64,000 nucleotides of DNA. Source: JBEKIK01 sp963845975 (lineage in GTDB: Bacteria > Planctomycetota > Planctomycetia > Pirellulales > Thermoguttaceae). Location of the stretch: NCBI GenBank assembly GCA_963845975.1, contig CAWJUD010000002.1:1984001-2048000 (forward strand), given 5' to 3'. The notes under the pieces were generated by a model. It was not told the origin of the DNA. It was given only the letters and a program-made list of their open reading frames with translations, and made no database searches. The position numbers and the translations under genes were made by a program. Positions 7,324-16,082 of this stretch are shown here, piece after piece; the stretch's first letter is position 1, and every line of letters starts with the position of its first letter.

Positions 7324-8769
7324 TTATTCCTCTGGGTTAAGATTGACTGTATCGCACCACGCAGGCGGCGGATCACAATATCTCGATTTGCGAGTAAGGC
7401 ACACCACCACCCGCACACCAACAGGCTCTTGCCCATAACTGCACTCGCCATCAGTGACAAGGATTATCGCTTTCGGCTTCGGCTTTTCTTCGCAGGCGGC
7501 ACGGATTAGCTCTTGCATATCCGTTCCGCCGCCTCCGCTTACTTCAACTTGCTCGGCACGAAAGACGCTCTTGGCCGATTGTACTTGCGTATCACCAACC
7601 AGAACACGCACGCCGCGGGGATCGGGAATAGATCGCAAGGCATTGCTGATTATCCCCATCGCCAAGGCAATGTCTTTCTCTCCCATCGAGCCGGATGAAT
7701 CCACAGCCACGATAACCTTTGGAATTGGCTTAACGTGGGCCGGAAGTAATGCACCGCCTCTCGGTTGCCGTCTGTTCGGCCTTTGGTACGTGAATGCTCC
7801 GAATCCAGACGTAGAACCAACGGCATACTTTATTTTGGCTAATAGCTCTCTGGCGGGATCAATCTTTGGGTGAAGTTTATCTCCCGCCTGCCTTGCCAAT
7901 CCACCCGGTACGCTTCCACGGCCTCGTTGCTCTTGATAATCCTCGATAGCTTTGGCGGTAGCGGCTTCGATAAGATTCTGCTCATGCTCTTGCAGGCCGG
8001 GGTGTTCTTCGCTTGGCGGGCCATCCTCCCACGGTCGCGGCTGGCCATCGGCGCATGAACCTCCTATCTCCTCCGCGCTTTCCGATAGCTCACTCTCGGC
8101 GGCAGTTTTCCCGGATTGGCTTCCGTCCACCGGATCGCTCTCGCTATTGCCGTTATCAGCATTTTCTCCCGCCTCCTTGCCGCTACTATCATCCCCCTGC
8201 TTATTTTCTTCGGCTTCATTTTTTCCGCCGTTGTCTTGCTCTTCCCCTTCCTGGCCTTCCGATTGGCTTTTTTCATCGCTTTCTTCATCGCTTTGTCCCT
8301 TTCCTTGCTCTTGTTTCTGTTCCTTCTTTTGCTCGGCGGCCCGTTCCGCCAAGAGATTGAAATACTGCTCTGCCGTAAGATTGCGGGGCAATCCTAGCTT
8401 TGCCGGTGTGACGCCTTCATCCGGGCATGTCAAGCCGGATTGCTCTAACACATCATTAGTCGCCGCGTCCACGGCATAACGCCATATTGCCAGCCTATCA
8501 GGCGCAGGCGGTTTACCTAACAGTTTTTCACACCGTTTACCATGCCTACTCCATACATGGATAGTCTCATGCAATACGACGAAGCCAAGATGTTTTAGTT
8601 CTCGGCTCTCGATAAAAGCAGGGTCAAAGTACATCCTAGAATGTTCATCGACCGCCATAGTTCCTAGTCCCGGTTTCTCTGTCGGAATAAGCGACATAAT
8701 AGCGTGAGTAAGATAGGGCATCTTCTTAGCCGCCAATAGGCGGGCTTCGGATAGTTTGCGATTGCTCAC
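7324..8769 (-). CDS. putative metallopeptidase/VWA protein (DUF2201-type)
   Basis: 481 aa from GTG 8769, with GGAGGG upstream. The N-terminal domain carries HETIH (residues 67-71), the zinc motif of DUF2201-type metallopeptidases. A ~130-residue low-complexity linker rich in E, Q, K, S, D and G follows. The C-terminal VWA domain has an intact MIDAS: DSSGS (357-361), GGGGTD (about 412-417) and VTDGE. Proteins of this kind work with MoxR ATPases in complexes that chaperone, insert metal or remodel targets (compare CobS/CobT, RavA/ViaA). It lies 11 bp downstream of the MoxR gene. Metal dependence and target are unknown. Confidence 0.88.
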   Translation of the reverse strand: MSNRKLSEARLLAAKKMPYLTHAIMSLIPTEKPGLGTMAVDEHSRMYFDPAFIESRELKHLGFVVLHETIHVWSRHGKRCEKLLGKPPAPDRLAIWRYAVDAATNDVLEQSGLTCPDEGVTPAKLGLPRNLTAEQYFNLLAERAAEQKKEQKQEQGKGQSDEESDEKSQSEGQEGEEQDNGGKNEAEENKQGDDSSGKEAGENADNGNSESDPVDGSQSGKTAAESELSESAEEIGGSCADGQPRPWEDGPPSEEHPGLQEHEQNLIEAATAKAIEDYQEQRGRGSVPGGLARQAGDKLHPKIDPARELLAKIKYAVGSTSGFGAFTYQRPNRRQPRGGALLPAHVKPIPKVIVAVDSSGSMGEKDIALAMGIISNALRSIPDPRGVRVLVGDTQVQSAKSVFRAEQVEVSGGGGTDMQELIRAACEEKPKPKAIILVTDGECSYGQEPVGVRVVVCLTRKSRYCDPPPAWCDTVNLNPEE

Positions 8770-8780
8770 TAATAACCCTC

Positions 8781-9959
8781 CTATACCGCCGCCATGACGT
8801 TTTTGTGGACTTCTAACACCAACTCGTTGAATTGAGCGGGTGCTTTTAACAGTGTCGCCGCACTCGGTACGGTAAAATACAATCCGCCCGCCGCGGCAAT
8901 GGAAGGTTCCAACCAGGTCTTTGCCACTTCGGCAAAGCAATCCACAGCAGCCAGCCACCGAGCCTCTGACGGCTTACCGTTTTTGTCTAAGTCGTAGTTC
9001 TTCACCCGGTCAACCAATGCGCCCAGGATTGCCATGATTTGATCGCTGCGGGGTGGAATTGCCAGATAGGTTTCCAGATCGAGCGGTCCTAATCCTGCCC
9101 GTTTGTTTATTGCAATGGCAATCCAATCTTCGGGATTTGGCAAATCCAGGGATTGCTCCCACGTCTGATACTCAATTCCGGCTTCTTCGCCCACGCAAGC
9201 AGCAATAGCCCTGTAACGCAGCAATGGTTCGGCGTCGATTGCTTCCAGGGAGGCGGTGCAGATTGCCGCGTTAGTCCAAGACCGCATGGAAGGCCATGCG
9301 CCGGAAGCCCTAGCCCGCTCCTTCGGATATGCTTCCAGCAATCCAGGCTTGTGCTTGTGAAACGCTCCGATCAGGGATGTATTCCTGCCGATATGTTTTT
9401 CCCAATCGGTCGGCAGGGGAATAAAGCTAGGCGTTGGGAATTTCAAGGCATTACCCATGCCACGTTGCCACGCTTCTGTATCGGTTTCCCAGGTTAAATG
9501 GGCCATGCGATTGGCAAGAGGCGGCTCTAGTTCGCTGCCGTTGGCGGCACAGTCCGGCGGATTGCAGGCCGCAACCTTCCAAACTGTATCCGGTAGAACG
9601 GCATCGCCCACGCGATTCTCGGCAATCACACCCAATAAGGCGGCTTGCACGGCCGGCGGGCAGGTAGTCAATTCGTAGATGAACAGGACATGCTGCCCGA
9701 ATTGCATATCCTGCGCCCACTTTGGCGGCATAACTGCCATGTAGGGATGCTCACTGTTCACTGGGTATGGATAGCCGCCAATATCGGCAGGCTCGCGTAA
9801 CGAGCCTATCAGCGTATAACACTGGCGGCCTACCGCTCGGGCAAAGGCTTCCACAGTTCGGCTCTTGCCGCAACCGGGCGGGCCGCTGACTAATGGCGTG
9901 ACCTTGCCGGTTTGGGCAACGGTCCAGAAGATGAGATTTGGGGTAGTTCGACAACTCAC
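8781..9959 (-). CDS. MoxR-family AAA+ ATPase
   Basis: 392 aa from GTG 9959, preceded by the shared leader (CCCC-AAA-AGGAGTTTACC). Walker A is GPPGCGKS (residues 26-33). Walker B is VLFIYE (91-96), where Tyr replaces the usual Asp before the catalytic Glu. Sensor 1 is ACNPP, and LANRM follows where the arginine-finger region of MoxR proteins lies. MoxR ATPases form hexamers that act on a VWA partner, and the partner gene is next in line. The residues after ~230 form a family-specific helical tail. The altered Walker B may affect hydrolysis; this is inference. Confidence 0.9.
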   Translation of the reverse strand: MSCRTTPNLIFWTVAQTGKVTPLVSGPPGCGKSRTVEAFARAVGRQCYTLIGSLREPADIGGYPYPVNSEHPYMAVMPPKWAQDMQFGQHVLFIYELTTCPPAVQAALLGVIAENRVGDAVLPDTVWKVAACNPPDCAANGSELEPPLANRMAHLTWETDTEAWQRGMGNALKFPTPSFIPLPTDWEKHIGRNTSLIGAFHKHKPGLLEAYPKERARASGAWPSMRSWTNAAICTASLEAIDAEPLLRYRAIAACVGEEAGIEYQTWEQSLDLPNPEDWIAIAINKRAGLGPLDLETYLAIPPRSDQIMAILGALVDRVKNYDLDKNGKPSEARWLAAVDCFAEVAKTWLEPSIAAAGGLYFTVPSAATLLKAPAQFNELVLEVHKNVMAAV

Positions 9960-10061
9960 GGTAAACTCCTATGTTTGGGGTACAGAGTAAACCATCCTCG
10001 CCCTTGCACAACTACGAGCTATGAAAGGGCGAAAGGGTCTACCGTCTACCACTACCTCACA

Positions 10062-10892
10062 CTATGCACACACGCCTGCTTGGGCAAAATCTTGCATTAC
10101 CGCCGCGGCAGCCGCACTCTTTGCCAGCATGGCCACGTTCTTCAATCCTTCCAATCCCTCGCCCAGGATGTTGGAATAGAGATTGATGCGGTCAACCAAC
10201 TCCTGAGCCTGTGCCGCCCGAACATTCAGCCGGTTCTCATTTAGCGTGCCTTTGCTAACATCGTCCAAGAGTTGAGAGGCTTGTTCCTGCACTTCCTTGG
10301 TGAGAACATCCCGAATTGCTCTGGCGGCATCGGCATCCATGAAGGTCCTGACGGTGGTGATCCGGTTGCCTTCCTGGCAGCCTTCGATTGCCGTGGCCAG
10401 AGTTTTCCACCGCGCCAGCCAATGTTCCGGTATGTAATACACGCCGGATCGGTCGAAGCCTTTCATGCCGTCCATCTTGGCAATCACGGCGGCTAGAGCC
10501 TGGCCGACTGCGCCGGAGGTAAGCACGGCCTTGTGCTTTAAGAACTCTTCGGTGAGCTTGTATTCGTCGGCATAGCCGTATTCGGTCTTGACTCTTCCCT
10601 CCTGAACCTTGGCGGAGAAGTTGGTGACATAGCTGTTTACGGCTACATCCCGCTCGATATTCACCAACTCCACTCCATTCCGTTTCGGCTTCTTATGGCT
10701 GACAATCACCTTATCCTTGGTGCCGTAAACGTCCTTGATGCTGTTGTGTAGGGCACTCTGGTCTGTCCTGGGATTGGGCACGCAACCACCGAAACCGGCG
10801 TTTTCTAATACGTCTTTGATTGCTTGCAACGGAGTGGGCTGTAGCGTCCAAAATACCATCGCACCACTAATGTCTGTCTGTCTTTCAATCAT
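10062..10892 (-). CDS. hypothetical protein upstream of the MoxR gene (possibly DUF6744-like)
   Basis: 276 aa from ATG 10892, with AAGGAGTTTATCC upstream, a variant of the cassette leader. The N-terminal half starts VFWTLQPTPLQAIKDVLE and holds charged strands; the C-terminal 120 residues are helical and end in an Ala-rich stretch. No catalytic motif is visible. The pattern recalls the phage family DUF6744, but I cannot verify that. Its place as first gene of the MoxR/VWA operon suggests a substrate or scaffold role. Confidence 0.7.
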   Translation of the reverse strand: MIERQTDISGAMVFWTLQPTPLQAIKDVLENAGFGGCVPNPRTDQSALHNSIKDVYGTKDKVIVSHKKPKRNGVELVNIERDVAVNSYVTNFSAKVQEGRVKTEYGYADEYKLTEEFLKHKAVLTSGAVGQALAAVIAKMDGMKGFDRSGVYYIPEHWLARWKTLATAIEGCQEGNRITTVRTFMDADAARAIRDVLTKEVQEQASQLLDDVSKGTLNENRLNVRAAQAQELVDRINLYSNILGEGLEGLKNVAMLAKSAAAAAVMQDFAQAGVCA

Positions 10893-11105
10893 GGATAAAC
10901 TCCTTGTGTGAAGGTGATAGAAACAATCCAAACTTTGACCGATACAACGAACGCAATGAGCAAACGGGCCGTGACTTATATGCCAAAAAACATGAAGCAT
11001 ACGGCTATGTCGATGCTGGTGAAGCGCCTTACGGCCTGCCAGTATTAGGCAACAGTCAATTCTCTGTTAAGAAAAAGTCGCTTGGCGAGCCTTCCACAAA
11101 TTCCT

Positions 11106-11273
11106 GTGTCAGCATCCAGCGAATTCGAGTGCGTAAAAGAGACGACGAATACTTACGCATTCAAGCCAGCTCAAACAGGCAAACCGCCGATAATAAATTC
11201 GCAGTATCTTTATAAATGGGTGTTCACCAAACAGCCCAAAAGAATAAGAATGACCGTAGAGGTGATAGAATAA
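11106..11273 (+). CDS. small hypothetical protein
   Basis: About 55 aa from GTG 11106; no clear ribosome-binding site, and the frame is open upstream to a TTG at 11082. The sequence (FECVKETTNTYAFKP ... YLYKWVFTKQPKRIRM) resembles a small conserved family in cyanobacteria and planctomycetes with a Y-x-x-K-W core. It converges on the serine recombinase, with stops adjacent. The family assignment is from memory and tentative. Confidence 0.45.
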   Translation: MSASSEFECVKETTNTYAFKPAQTGKPPIINSQYLYKWVFTKQPKRIRMTVEVIE

Positions 11274-12188
11274 TCAATCGACCAATCCGGCAGCGTCCAA
11301 GGCTTGCCAGTCTTCGAGGGACCAGTTTATTCGGGGGTTGATTGTTGCTTTGGCAGTCTTTTTCTTTGGCCGTTTCTCTACCGTAAAATTTGCTGGCGCT
11401 TGGATTAGATTGGCAAGACCATTGTAGGGCGGGGGTAATTTTCCGGCAGCGCGTTGTCGAAAAAACCACCTGGCAGCTTGACGAAAGTGCTGCCAGGGTG
11501 AGCCTTTGGGAGAGCCATTTTTTCCTTGTTGTAGGCCCCAGGGCAAGCCGCGATGATCCTTTATTCCACGGCGGCGAAAGTCAGCCGCTATATTCTTAAC
11601 ATCATGGCCTTTCCCAAGTCTCTCCGCTATCTCAGCAATATAGGCTAATTGCTCCAAGTCCCATTCCCAGCCTGTGTAGTGGCCCTTATCGTCGTAAAGT
11701 CGCCGTTTACCATAGCTTGTTCTTTCAGACCAAAATCCAGTTGCGCGTAGTTTCCTTTTGCCATCATTAAACCTATCCATAATTAAGTTAGCCTCCATTT
11801 CAGCGAAGGCTGCGCGGATTGCGATGATTACCCTGCCCATAGGAGTGGATAGATCAAGCGGCATCCCCATAAATTCTAAAATTACGACATTAGCCTCCTT
11901 TTTACGTAATCTCCCGATAGTATCTAATATATCCCCAATATCACGACCCAAGCGGTCAATGCAAGTTACTAGAACTGTATCACCCTTTTTTACCTTGTAG
12001 AGCAGCATCCTTCCGGCCTCTCTATTTCGGAATCGGGTGGAAACGCCACTAGTGCCAGCCGGTTCGGAAAGCATTACAAGCGATTCTAATCCTCTTTTAT
12101 CACATTCGCTTTTAATTGCCTCGGCTTGGCGTTCAAGTGAATCTTCCGAGCCGACGCTAGATACCCGGGCGTAACCGTAGGCGATCAT
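11274..12188 (-). CDS. serine recombinase (resolvase family)
   Basis: 304 aa. The catalytic domain opens with YGYARVSSVGSEDSLERQ (catalytic Ser in ARVS), then LVTCIDRLGRD and the E helix around IRAAFAEMEANLIMDR. A basic C-terminal DNA-binding region (FRRRGIKDHRG) ends in a Lys/Arg-rich stretch. It differs in sequence from the 3889-4797 recombinase, so it is not a duplicate. AGGAGTAAATAACC precedes the ATG, again a variant of the island leader. It probably resolves or mobilises the element. Confidence 0.9.
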   Translation of the reverse strand: MIAYGYARVSSVGSEDSLERQAEAIKSECDKRGLESLVMLSEPAGTSGVSTRFRNREAGRMLLYKVKKGDTVLVTCIDRLGRDIGDILDTIGRLRKKEANVVILEFMGMPLDLSTPMGRVIIAIRAAFAEMEANLIMDRFNDGKRKLRATGFWSERTSYGKRRLYDDKGHYTGWEWDLEQLAYIAEIAERLGKGHDVKNIAADFRRRGIKDHRGLPWGLQQGKNGSPKGSPWQHFRQAARWFFRQRAAGKLPPPYNGLANLIQAPANFTVEKRPKKKTAKATINPRINWSLEDWQALDAAGLVD

Positions 12189-12190
12189 GG

Positions 12191-12490
12191 TTATTTACTC
12201 CTATGTTGAATGTGTATCCAGGGCATATCGACGCGGGGTGGTGTTCGGTCGGCATGATCCGCCCAAGCTATTAGAATCAGTACCACGACTGTAATTATTC
12301 CGGCAATTACCCATTTTTTCGGTTCAGGCTGAGTTACCGAGACTATTTTGATAGGTTTCCTGTGGCGTTTAATGCTTCTTTTGTGCGTCTGTTGTTTGGG
12401 GACATCCTTTGGCCCTACATCAACCCCGGCCTCTCGCAGGGCACGCAGGAAAGCCTTGTCCGGGTGTTTAATCCAAATGGTCATTTTCAA
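12191..12490 (-). CDS. small single-pass membrane protein
   Basis: 99 aa. A basic N-terminal half (HKRSIKRHRKPIK) is followed by one strong hydrophobic segment (VIAGIITVVVLILIAW) and a short tail with PWIHIQH. The stop is 2 bp upstream of the recombinase start, so the two genes form an operon. Orientation and function cannot be told from sequence. Confidence 0.6.
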   Translation of the reverse strand: MKMTIWIKHPDKAFLRALREAGVDVGPKDVPKQQTHKRSIKRHRKPIKIVSVTQPEPKKWVIAGIITVVVLILIAWADHADRTPPRVDMPWIHIQHRSK

Positions 12491-12581
12491 CTTCCATTAC
12501 CTCTTCCACGCTGACACCCAGGGCAGTCGCAATAGTGCGGACGGTCGCGTAGTGCGATAGATTGCGCCGGTTGCAACAGTA

Positions 12582-12656
12582 TCAGTTGATGTAATCTTGT
12601 GCTGCGCGGCGGGTCCAATATGGGTCACGCCGATAGTTTTGGTATTTTCTACGCAT
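12582..12656 (-). pseudogene. truncated YRRDPYWT-type small zinc-ribbon gene
   Basis: A 24-aa frame starting MRRKYQNYRRDPYWT with AAAGGA upstream. This N-terminus is characteristic of short planctomycete zinc-ribbon proteins, but the cysteines are missing and a stop follows. In another frame at 12495-12570, YATVRTIATALGVSVEEV reads like the end of an HTH_3 domain. The site therefore looks like a deletion junction joining two decayed small genes. Confidence 0.45.
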
Positions 12657-12716
12657 GAAAATGTTCCTTTAGAGGGTGAGAACTTCTGGCGGCATACGAA
12701 AACTATATCCAATCTG

Positions 12717-12735
12717 GTCACGCAACTAGCGTGAC
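12717..12735. promoter_or_regulatory. perfect 7-bp dyad, possible operator
   Basis: GTCACGC and GCGTGAC are separated by AACTA. It lies in the spacer between two small minus-strand genes, about 60 bp upstream of the truncated zinc-ribbon start. There is no T-run after it, so an operator fits better than a terminator. Confidence 0.4.
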
Positions 12736-12890
12736 ACATTGTTGCGCTGCCGGTCAGTCTTTATGGCGGCATGCGCCTCTGGTCGGTAAAACATGCGCAA
12801 ACGGTCAATTAACAGCACGCGCCCGCCTGCTGCATACCGCGCGGCAAGTCAGATTAAGGGTATCGTTAGGGTATATTCCCCTAGTCTGTT

Positions 12891-13079
12891 TTACTCTGGT
12901 ATTCCATCGCTGTATGTCTTTAACACAACATAGCGTGTAGGCTGTTGCTTCAGATATTCGGCATGGGGAGCGGTGAATACTCGGAACGCGCTTGCGAGTA
13001 GGTCCAACACCACAACAACCGTGCAACAGTATTGCCAGGACAGTTTACGCGCTTGCTCTAATACGTCGATGATAGACAT
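12891..13079 (-). CDS. small hydrophobic hypothetical protein
   Basis: 62 aa from ATG 13079, with GGAAGG upstream. The middle (QYCCTVVVVLDLLASAF) is hydrophobic enough for one membrane pass. A strong terminator separates it from the gene pair upstream. Function unknown. The long opposite-strand frame here is treated as a shadow. Confidence 0.5.
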   Translation of the reverse strand: MSIIDVLEQARKLSWQYCCTVVVVLDLLASAFRVFTAPHAEYLKQQPTRYVVLKTYSDGIPE

Positions 13080-13234
13080 AGTTACACCTTCCGAAAATGT
13101 AAAAACTCGCAGGCTTGCGTTTAAACGCCGCCGACCGGCCTGGACGTGCAAAATCCCGCCAAGCGAATCGAAACGCAATGCAAGCGACGGCAGGGGGCTA
13201 GAAATTAAAATCTCGGCGCCCACAAGAAACAAAA

Positions 13235-13261
13235 AACCCCGCCGGTTTTAATGGCGGGGTT
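13235..13261 (-). terminator. rho-independent terminator
   Basis: AACCCCGCC and GGCGGGGTT form a 9-bp stem around a 9-nt loop, and on the minus strand a run of six T follows. It ends the transcript of the 13291-13891 gene pair. Confidence 0.85.
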
Positions 13262-13290
13262 CAGTGTAAACTCTCGGATTGTAGGGGTAC

Positions 13291-13494
13291 TTATGCAAAC
13301 AGTGATGTAGGTGTGCTAGATGTAGCTTCCTCAAGATCGCACTCGGCCACCACTGCAAACAGTCCACGTAGTCGAGGATGCGTGTTGTGCAAAATGCTAG
13401 TCGCATGACCTAGACCCTTGTCCGTCTTATGCTCATCGGCAACATGCCATTGCTTGACCGATTCGCAAAACACTATGAGATAGTAGGTTGTCAT
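13291..13494 (-). CDS. small hypothetical protein
   Basis: 67 aa from ATG 13494, one base after the stop of the upstream gene. The sequence (YYLIVFCESVKQWHVADEH) suggests a small alpha-beta protein. It is the last gene before a clear terminator. Function not recognised. Confidence 0.6.
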   Translation of the reverse strand: MTTYYLIVFCESVKQWHVADEHKTDKGLGHATSILHNTHPRLRGLFAVVAECDLEEATSSTPTSLFA

Positions 13495-13495
13495 A

Positions 13496-13891
13496 TTACG
13501 CCACCGCCCTCCTTGCCAGTGTAACACGGTATTGGTGTTTGCTTCCGTTCTTTCCGGCTTGTCCAGTGTACTCTTTGCCTTCCCATTGCTTGATGAAGTC
13601 CAACACGGAGGGAATAAACTCCGCAAGTCTTTCCCATTGCGCCGCGTATAGCGTAACCGGGAAACGAGGGGAGTTTAAACCGTACACCGAGACGGCACCC
13701 TTTTCGCCAATCTTGCAAAACAGGGGGCCAGACTGCTTTGCCGTTGCCTGTTGGATCAGGCCGGCCAGCAGTTCGCTTGCTTTCTCTTGCGTTATCGAAC
13801 CGTTGCAAACGGCCGCAATGATCTCGGCCTGCGAAACGATACGCGATACGTTGACACGAGCACTAGGCGCGGATAGGGTAGCAGTAGACAT
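13496..13891 (-). CDS. hypothetical protein
   Basis: 131 aa from ATG 13891; AAGGAG eight bases upstream decides the start over the GTG at 13900. Helical N-terminus (QAEIIAAVCNGSITQEKASELL), then a strand-rich middle (FCKIGEKGAVSVYGL) and a basic C-terminus. It resembles small single-stranded-DNA- or RNA-binding island proteins, but no family is assigned. Cotranscribed with the 67-aa gene. Confidence 0.65.
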   Translation of the reverse strand: MSTATLSAPSARVNVSRIVSQAEIIAAVCNGSITQEKASELLAGLIQQATAKQSGPLFCKIGEKGAVSVYGLNSPRFPVTLYAAQWERLAEFIPSVLDFIKQWEGKEYTGQAGKNGSKHQYRVTLARRAVA

Positions 13892-13926
13892 GAGCTTCAC
13901 TCCTTAGAAAGTGAGGTTTGTGGATA

Positions 13927-13967
13927 GGGTTCCCGGCTTGTACACCAAGTCGCGGAACCCGTTTTTT
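13927..13967 (+). terminator. hairpin with T-run, terminator or 5' leader structure
   Basis: GGGTTCC and GGAACCC enclose a second small stem (CTTG/CAAG), followed on the plus strand by G and six T. On the minus strand the same structure lies in the leader of the gene starting at 13891. Either role is possible. Confidence 0.5.
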
Positions 13968-14791
13968 CGACACCCAAAGCTACCCAAAAAGTCAAGTTAT
14001 CTCGCTAAATCGGGGGGGATCGCGTGTATAATAACGACAAATTATGCAAGTTGGACACCTTGAAAAATGTGAATTTTCTCGTTTTAAACGCTTGTCGTAA
14101 CCCTATATAGTGTAACGCTTTACCCTGCCTTACGTGGTCTATACTATCGGCCTGCTCTTGTCCAGCACGTTCCCTCGACCAGGTTACCACTGTACTTTAC
14201 ACCGTAGTTACCACATTGATGATGTGGTTTGTACGGTAATTCGGGTCATTTATCTAACTCTTTTGGTGGGAAAAGCAGCTTTGAGCAGATTGATTTTGCG
14301 GCAGGATAGCGTGATTCATAACACATTATCAGATAAGCAGTTACAACAACAATGGCATTGGATGGAGGGAGGCCCCCCCAAGCCCCGGCCAGCCTTTTTT
14401 AGTCTAGCGTCCCACACCTACATACGATTTAGGGAGTCTGACACAAGGATATAGAGGTTAGTGAAGATAGAGAAAGTTTAAGAGGTTTAAGGCAGAGGTG
14501 AGTCAATAGTGGTTCTCTTCCTTCCCCGGCACATTTATATTTGGCGGAGCCAAGTGAAAACTTTCGTTTTCCCAACTTGTTCATCACAAGGTTCCTTCAC
14601 CGCCAGTTTAGCTTTGATGCTAGACAATCACGGACGATAGCAGGGCAGCCGAAGCCGCGAATCCCGCTAGGAGTTTCTTCTCTTTCGAGTGAAGTCCGAA
14701 GGTTGGATTGGTCCCTCGGAAAAGTGTTTCTTTTAGCTTTTGCATACGGTGAAACAGTAAAACCATCGACACTGCCCTAAATTGGGCTATT
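13968..14791. other. non-coding stretch of the island
   Basis: No supported gene in ~820 bp. There is a perfect dyad ACCACAT-TGATG-ATGTGGT near 14207-14227 and a TATAAT at about 14024. It separates the minus-strand block from the 14792-15202 gene and may hold promoters or a replication or transfer site. I see no iteron array. Confidence 0.45.
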
Positions 14792-15202
14792 TCAGAACGG
14801 AATAGAAAGTTCTGCCGCCGTAGTCTGGATCACGGGGGATGGTTCTGACGATACCAGGGCCATTATTCTGCGGTCATCCTTTTGCCTTTCAACTGGCGGA
14901 TTCGCAGCGTGGGAATTGAGGTATTTACGCAGAAAGAGAACTAAGCCGTCGATGCGGCTAGATTTGCCTTTTGAGAGATTGCCGGCCAGCCAAAACAGGT
15001 AGCCGCGAGGGATATTGCAGATTGCAACGTGTTTGTATTTTCCAAACCAAAGCTGAGAATTTGAGTTGAACCGCTGGGCGATCCGTTTTGGATTCATAAG
15101 GCGAGCTAAAGCCTTACGTTGTTTGCGATTAGTGTGACGCTCATGTTTAGCCTTACGAGCAATATCAGCACATCTAGCTTTTAACCACAAGTCTTTAGGC
15201 AT
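14792..15202 (-). CDS. small basic protein with a DUF3820/ExoX-C-like motif
   Basis: 136 aa from ATG 15202, with GGAGGG upstream. The N-terminal third is Arg/Lys-rich. The middle shows FGKYKHVAICNIPRGYLFWL, which matches the F-G-K-Y ... I-P-x-x-Y-L-x-W-L pattern of the short domain found at the C-terminus of exonuclease X and in DUF3820. This suggests nucleic-acid binding. A GGCCGCT/AGCGGCC inverted pair lies 40-70 bp upstream and may be regulatory. Confidence 0.6.
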   Translation of the reverse strand: MPKDLWLKARCADIARKAKHERHTNRKQRKALARLMNPKRIAQRFNSNSQLWFGKYKHVAICNIPRGYLFWLAGNLSKGKSSRIDGLVLFLRKYLNSHAANPPVERQKDDRRIMALVSSEPSPVIQTTAAELSIPF

Positions 15203-15630
15203 ATCGACCCTCCTTAGAGATAGAGGGCCAAAATAGAAGGCCGCTTCGACCCGGGAGAGTATAGCGGCCTTGAATATGCGTTTCCGCGATATTTTCGATT
15301 TGGTTCCCGGGTCGCCTATACATATAATAACCTCCACAAAAGTAAAAAAATGATTGACTTATTTGGAGGTTTCCATAAGTCTACGGAGTTAGGTTCGGAT
15401 AGTCAAGGGGGTTAAGCCACTTGATTTGGCCGATGTAATAGGCGATAATTTCAATGTTCCCCTTCGGGGGCTTGTAAGACTGCAACCACCAAATTGCAGC
15501 AGGCAGCGGATGCGGCGATTGCAAGCTGCTCGTTGCCTTGTTCGAAGGCCCTGGCCAATCCAGGGCCTTGTGCTTTTCTTGTCAAAATAATTTCTATTGC
15601 AATATTGTATTGCTGGACTAGAGACATTTA
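15203..15630. other. intergenic region with inverted pair, no gene
   Basis: It holds the GGCCGCT/AGCGGCC pair (about 15239-15269), but no frame with gene-like features. The right part leads into a transposase remnant, so one end of an old insertion may lie here. Confidence 0.4.
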
Positions 15631-15633
15631 CGC

Positions 15634-15895
15634 TGAATGGCAAAACCTTAATGTTAGAATGGATAACCGCCGATACACTCGCCTAACCAATGCTTTTAGC
15701 AAAAAAGCCGAAATGCTGGCCTACTTGTTTGCGATTACGGCCATGTACCATAACTTCGTCCGTATTCACCAAACCCTAAAAAGCACCCCAGCAATGAAGG
15801 CGGGCATTACGGACCACCTTTGGAGCATCGAAGAAATGGTTGACTTGCTGCCCGAAGTTTCATGCCCGAAACGCACAAAAAAAGTTTCAAACTGA
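15634..15895 (+). pseudogene. IS1-like transposase, C-terminal remnant
   Basis: Only the last ~85 residues survive: NRRYTRLTNAFSKK, then MYHNFVRIHQTLKSTPAM and a WSIEEMV tail. This is the typical end of IS1-type DDE transposases, including the catalytic Glu region. Everything upstream is missing and no start is visible. It marks an old insertion inside the island. Confidence 0.7.
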
Positions 15896-16082
15896 CCCAC
15901 TACCCATTTTCTCGGATGGTGCTTTTCTCTGATAGATAGCTACTTTCTGGTATAATCTTGGCATATCGGGACGGCCGATTCGACTTGCAAGCGGTCGGTC
16001 GAGCGGACCCGGCAGGTATCCGCCTTCACCTGCCTTTCGGCGGCCCCTGCCCGGTTCGACCCGAGAGAAAGGCAGGTGAAAA

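Noticed and set aside
7952..8479. Long plus-strand Ser/Pro-rich ORFs over the VWA gene
   Set aside because: They are antisense shadows of the acidic low-complexity linker.
10904..11215. 103-codon plus-strand ORF
   Set aside because: No family-like sequence; it overlaps, in another frame, the better small gene ending at 11273.
12973..13251. 92-codon plus-strand ORF
   Set aside because: It overlaps a better-supported minus-strand gene with a good ribosome-binding site and runs through a terminator.
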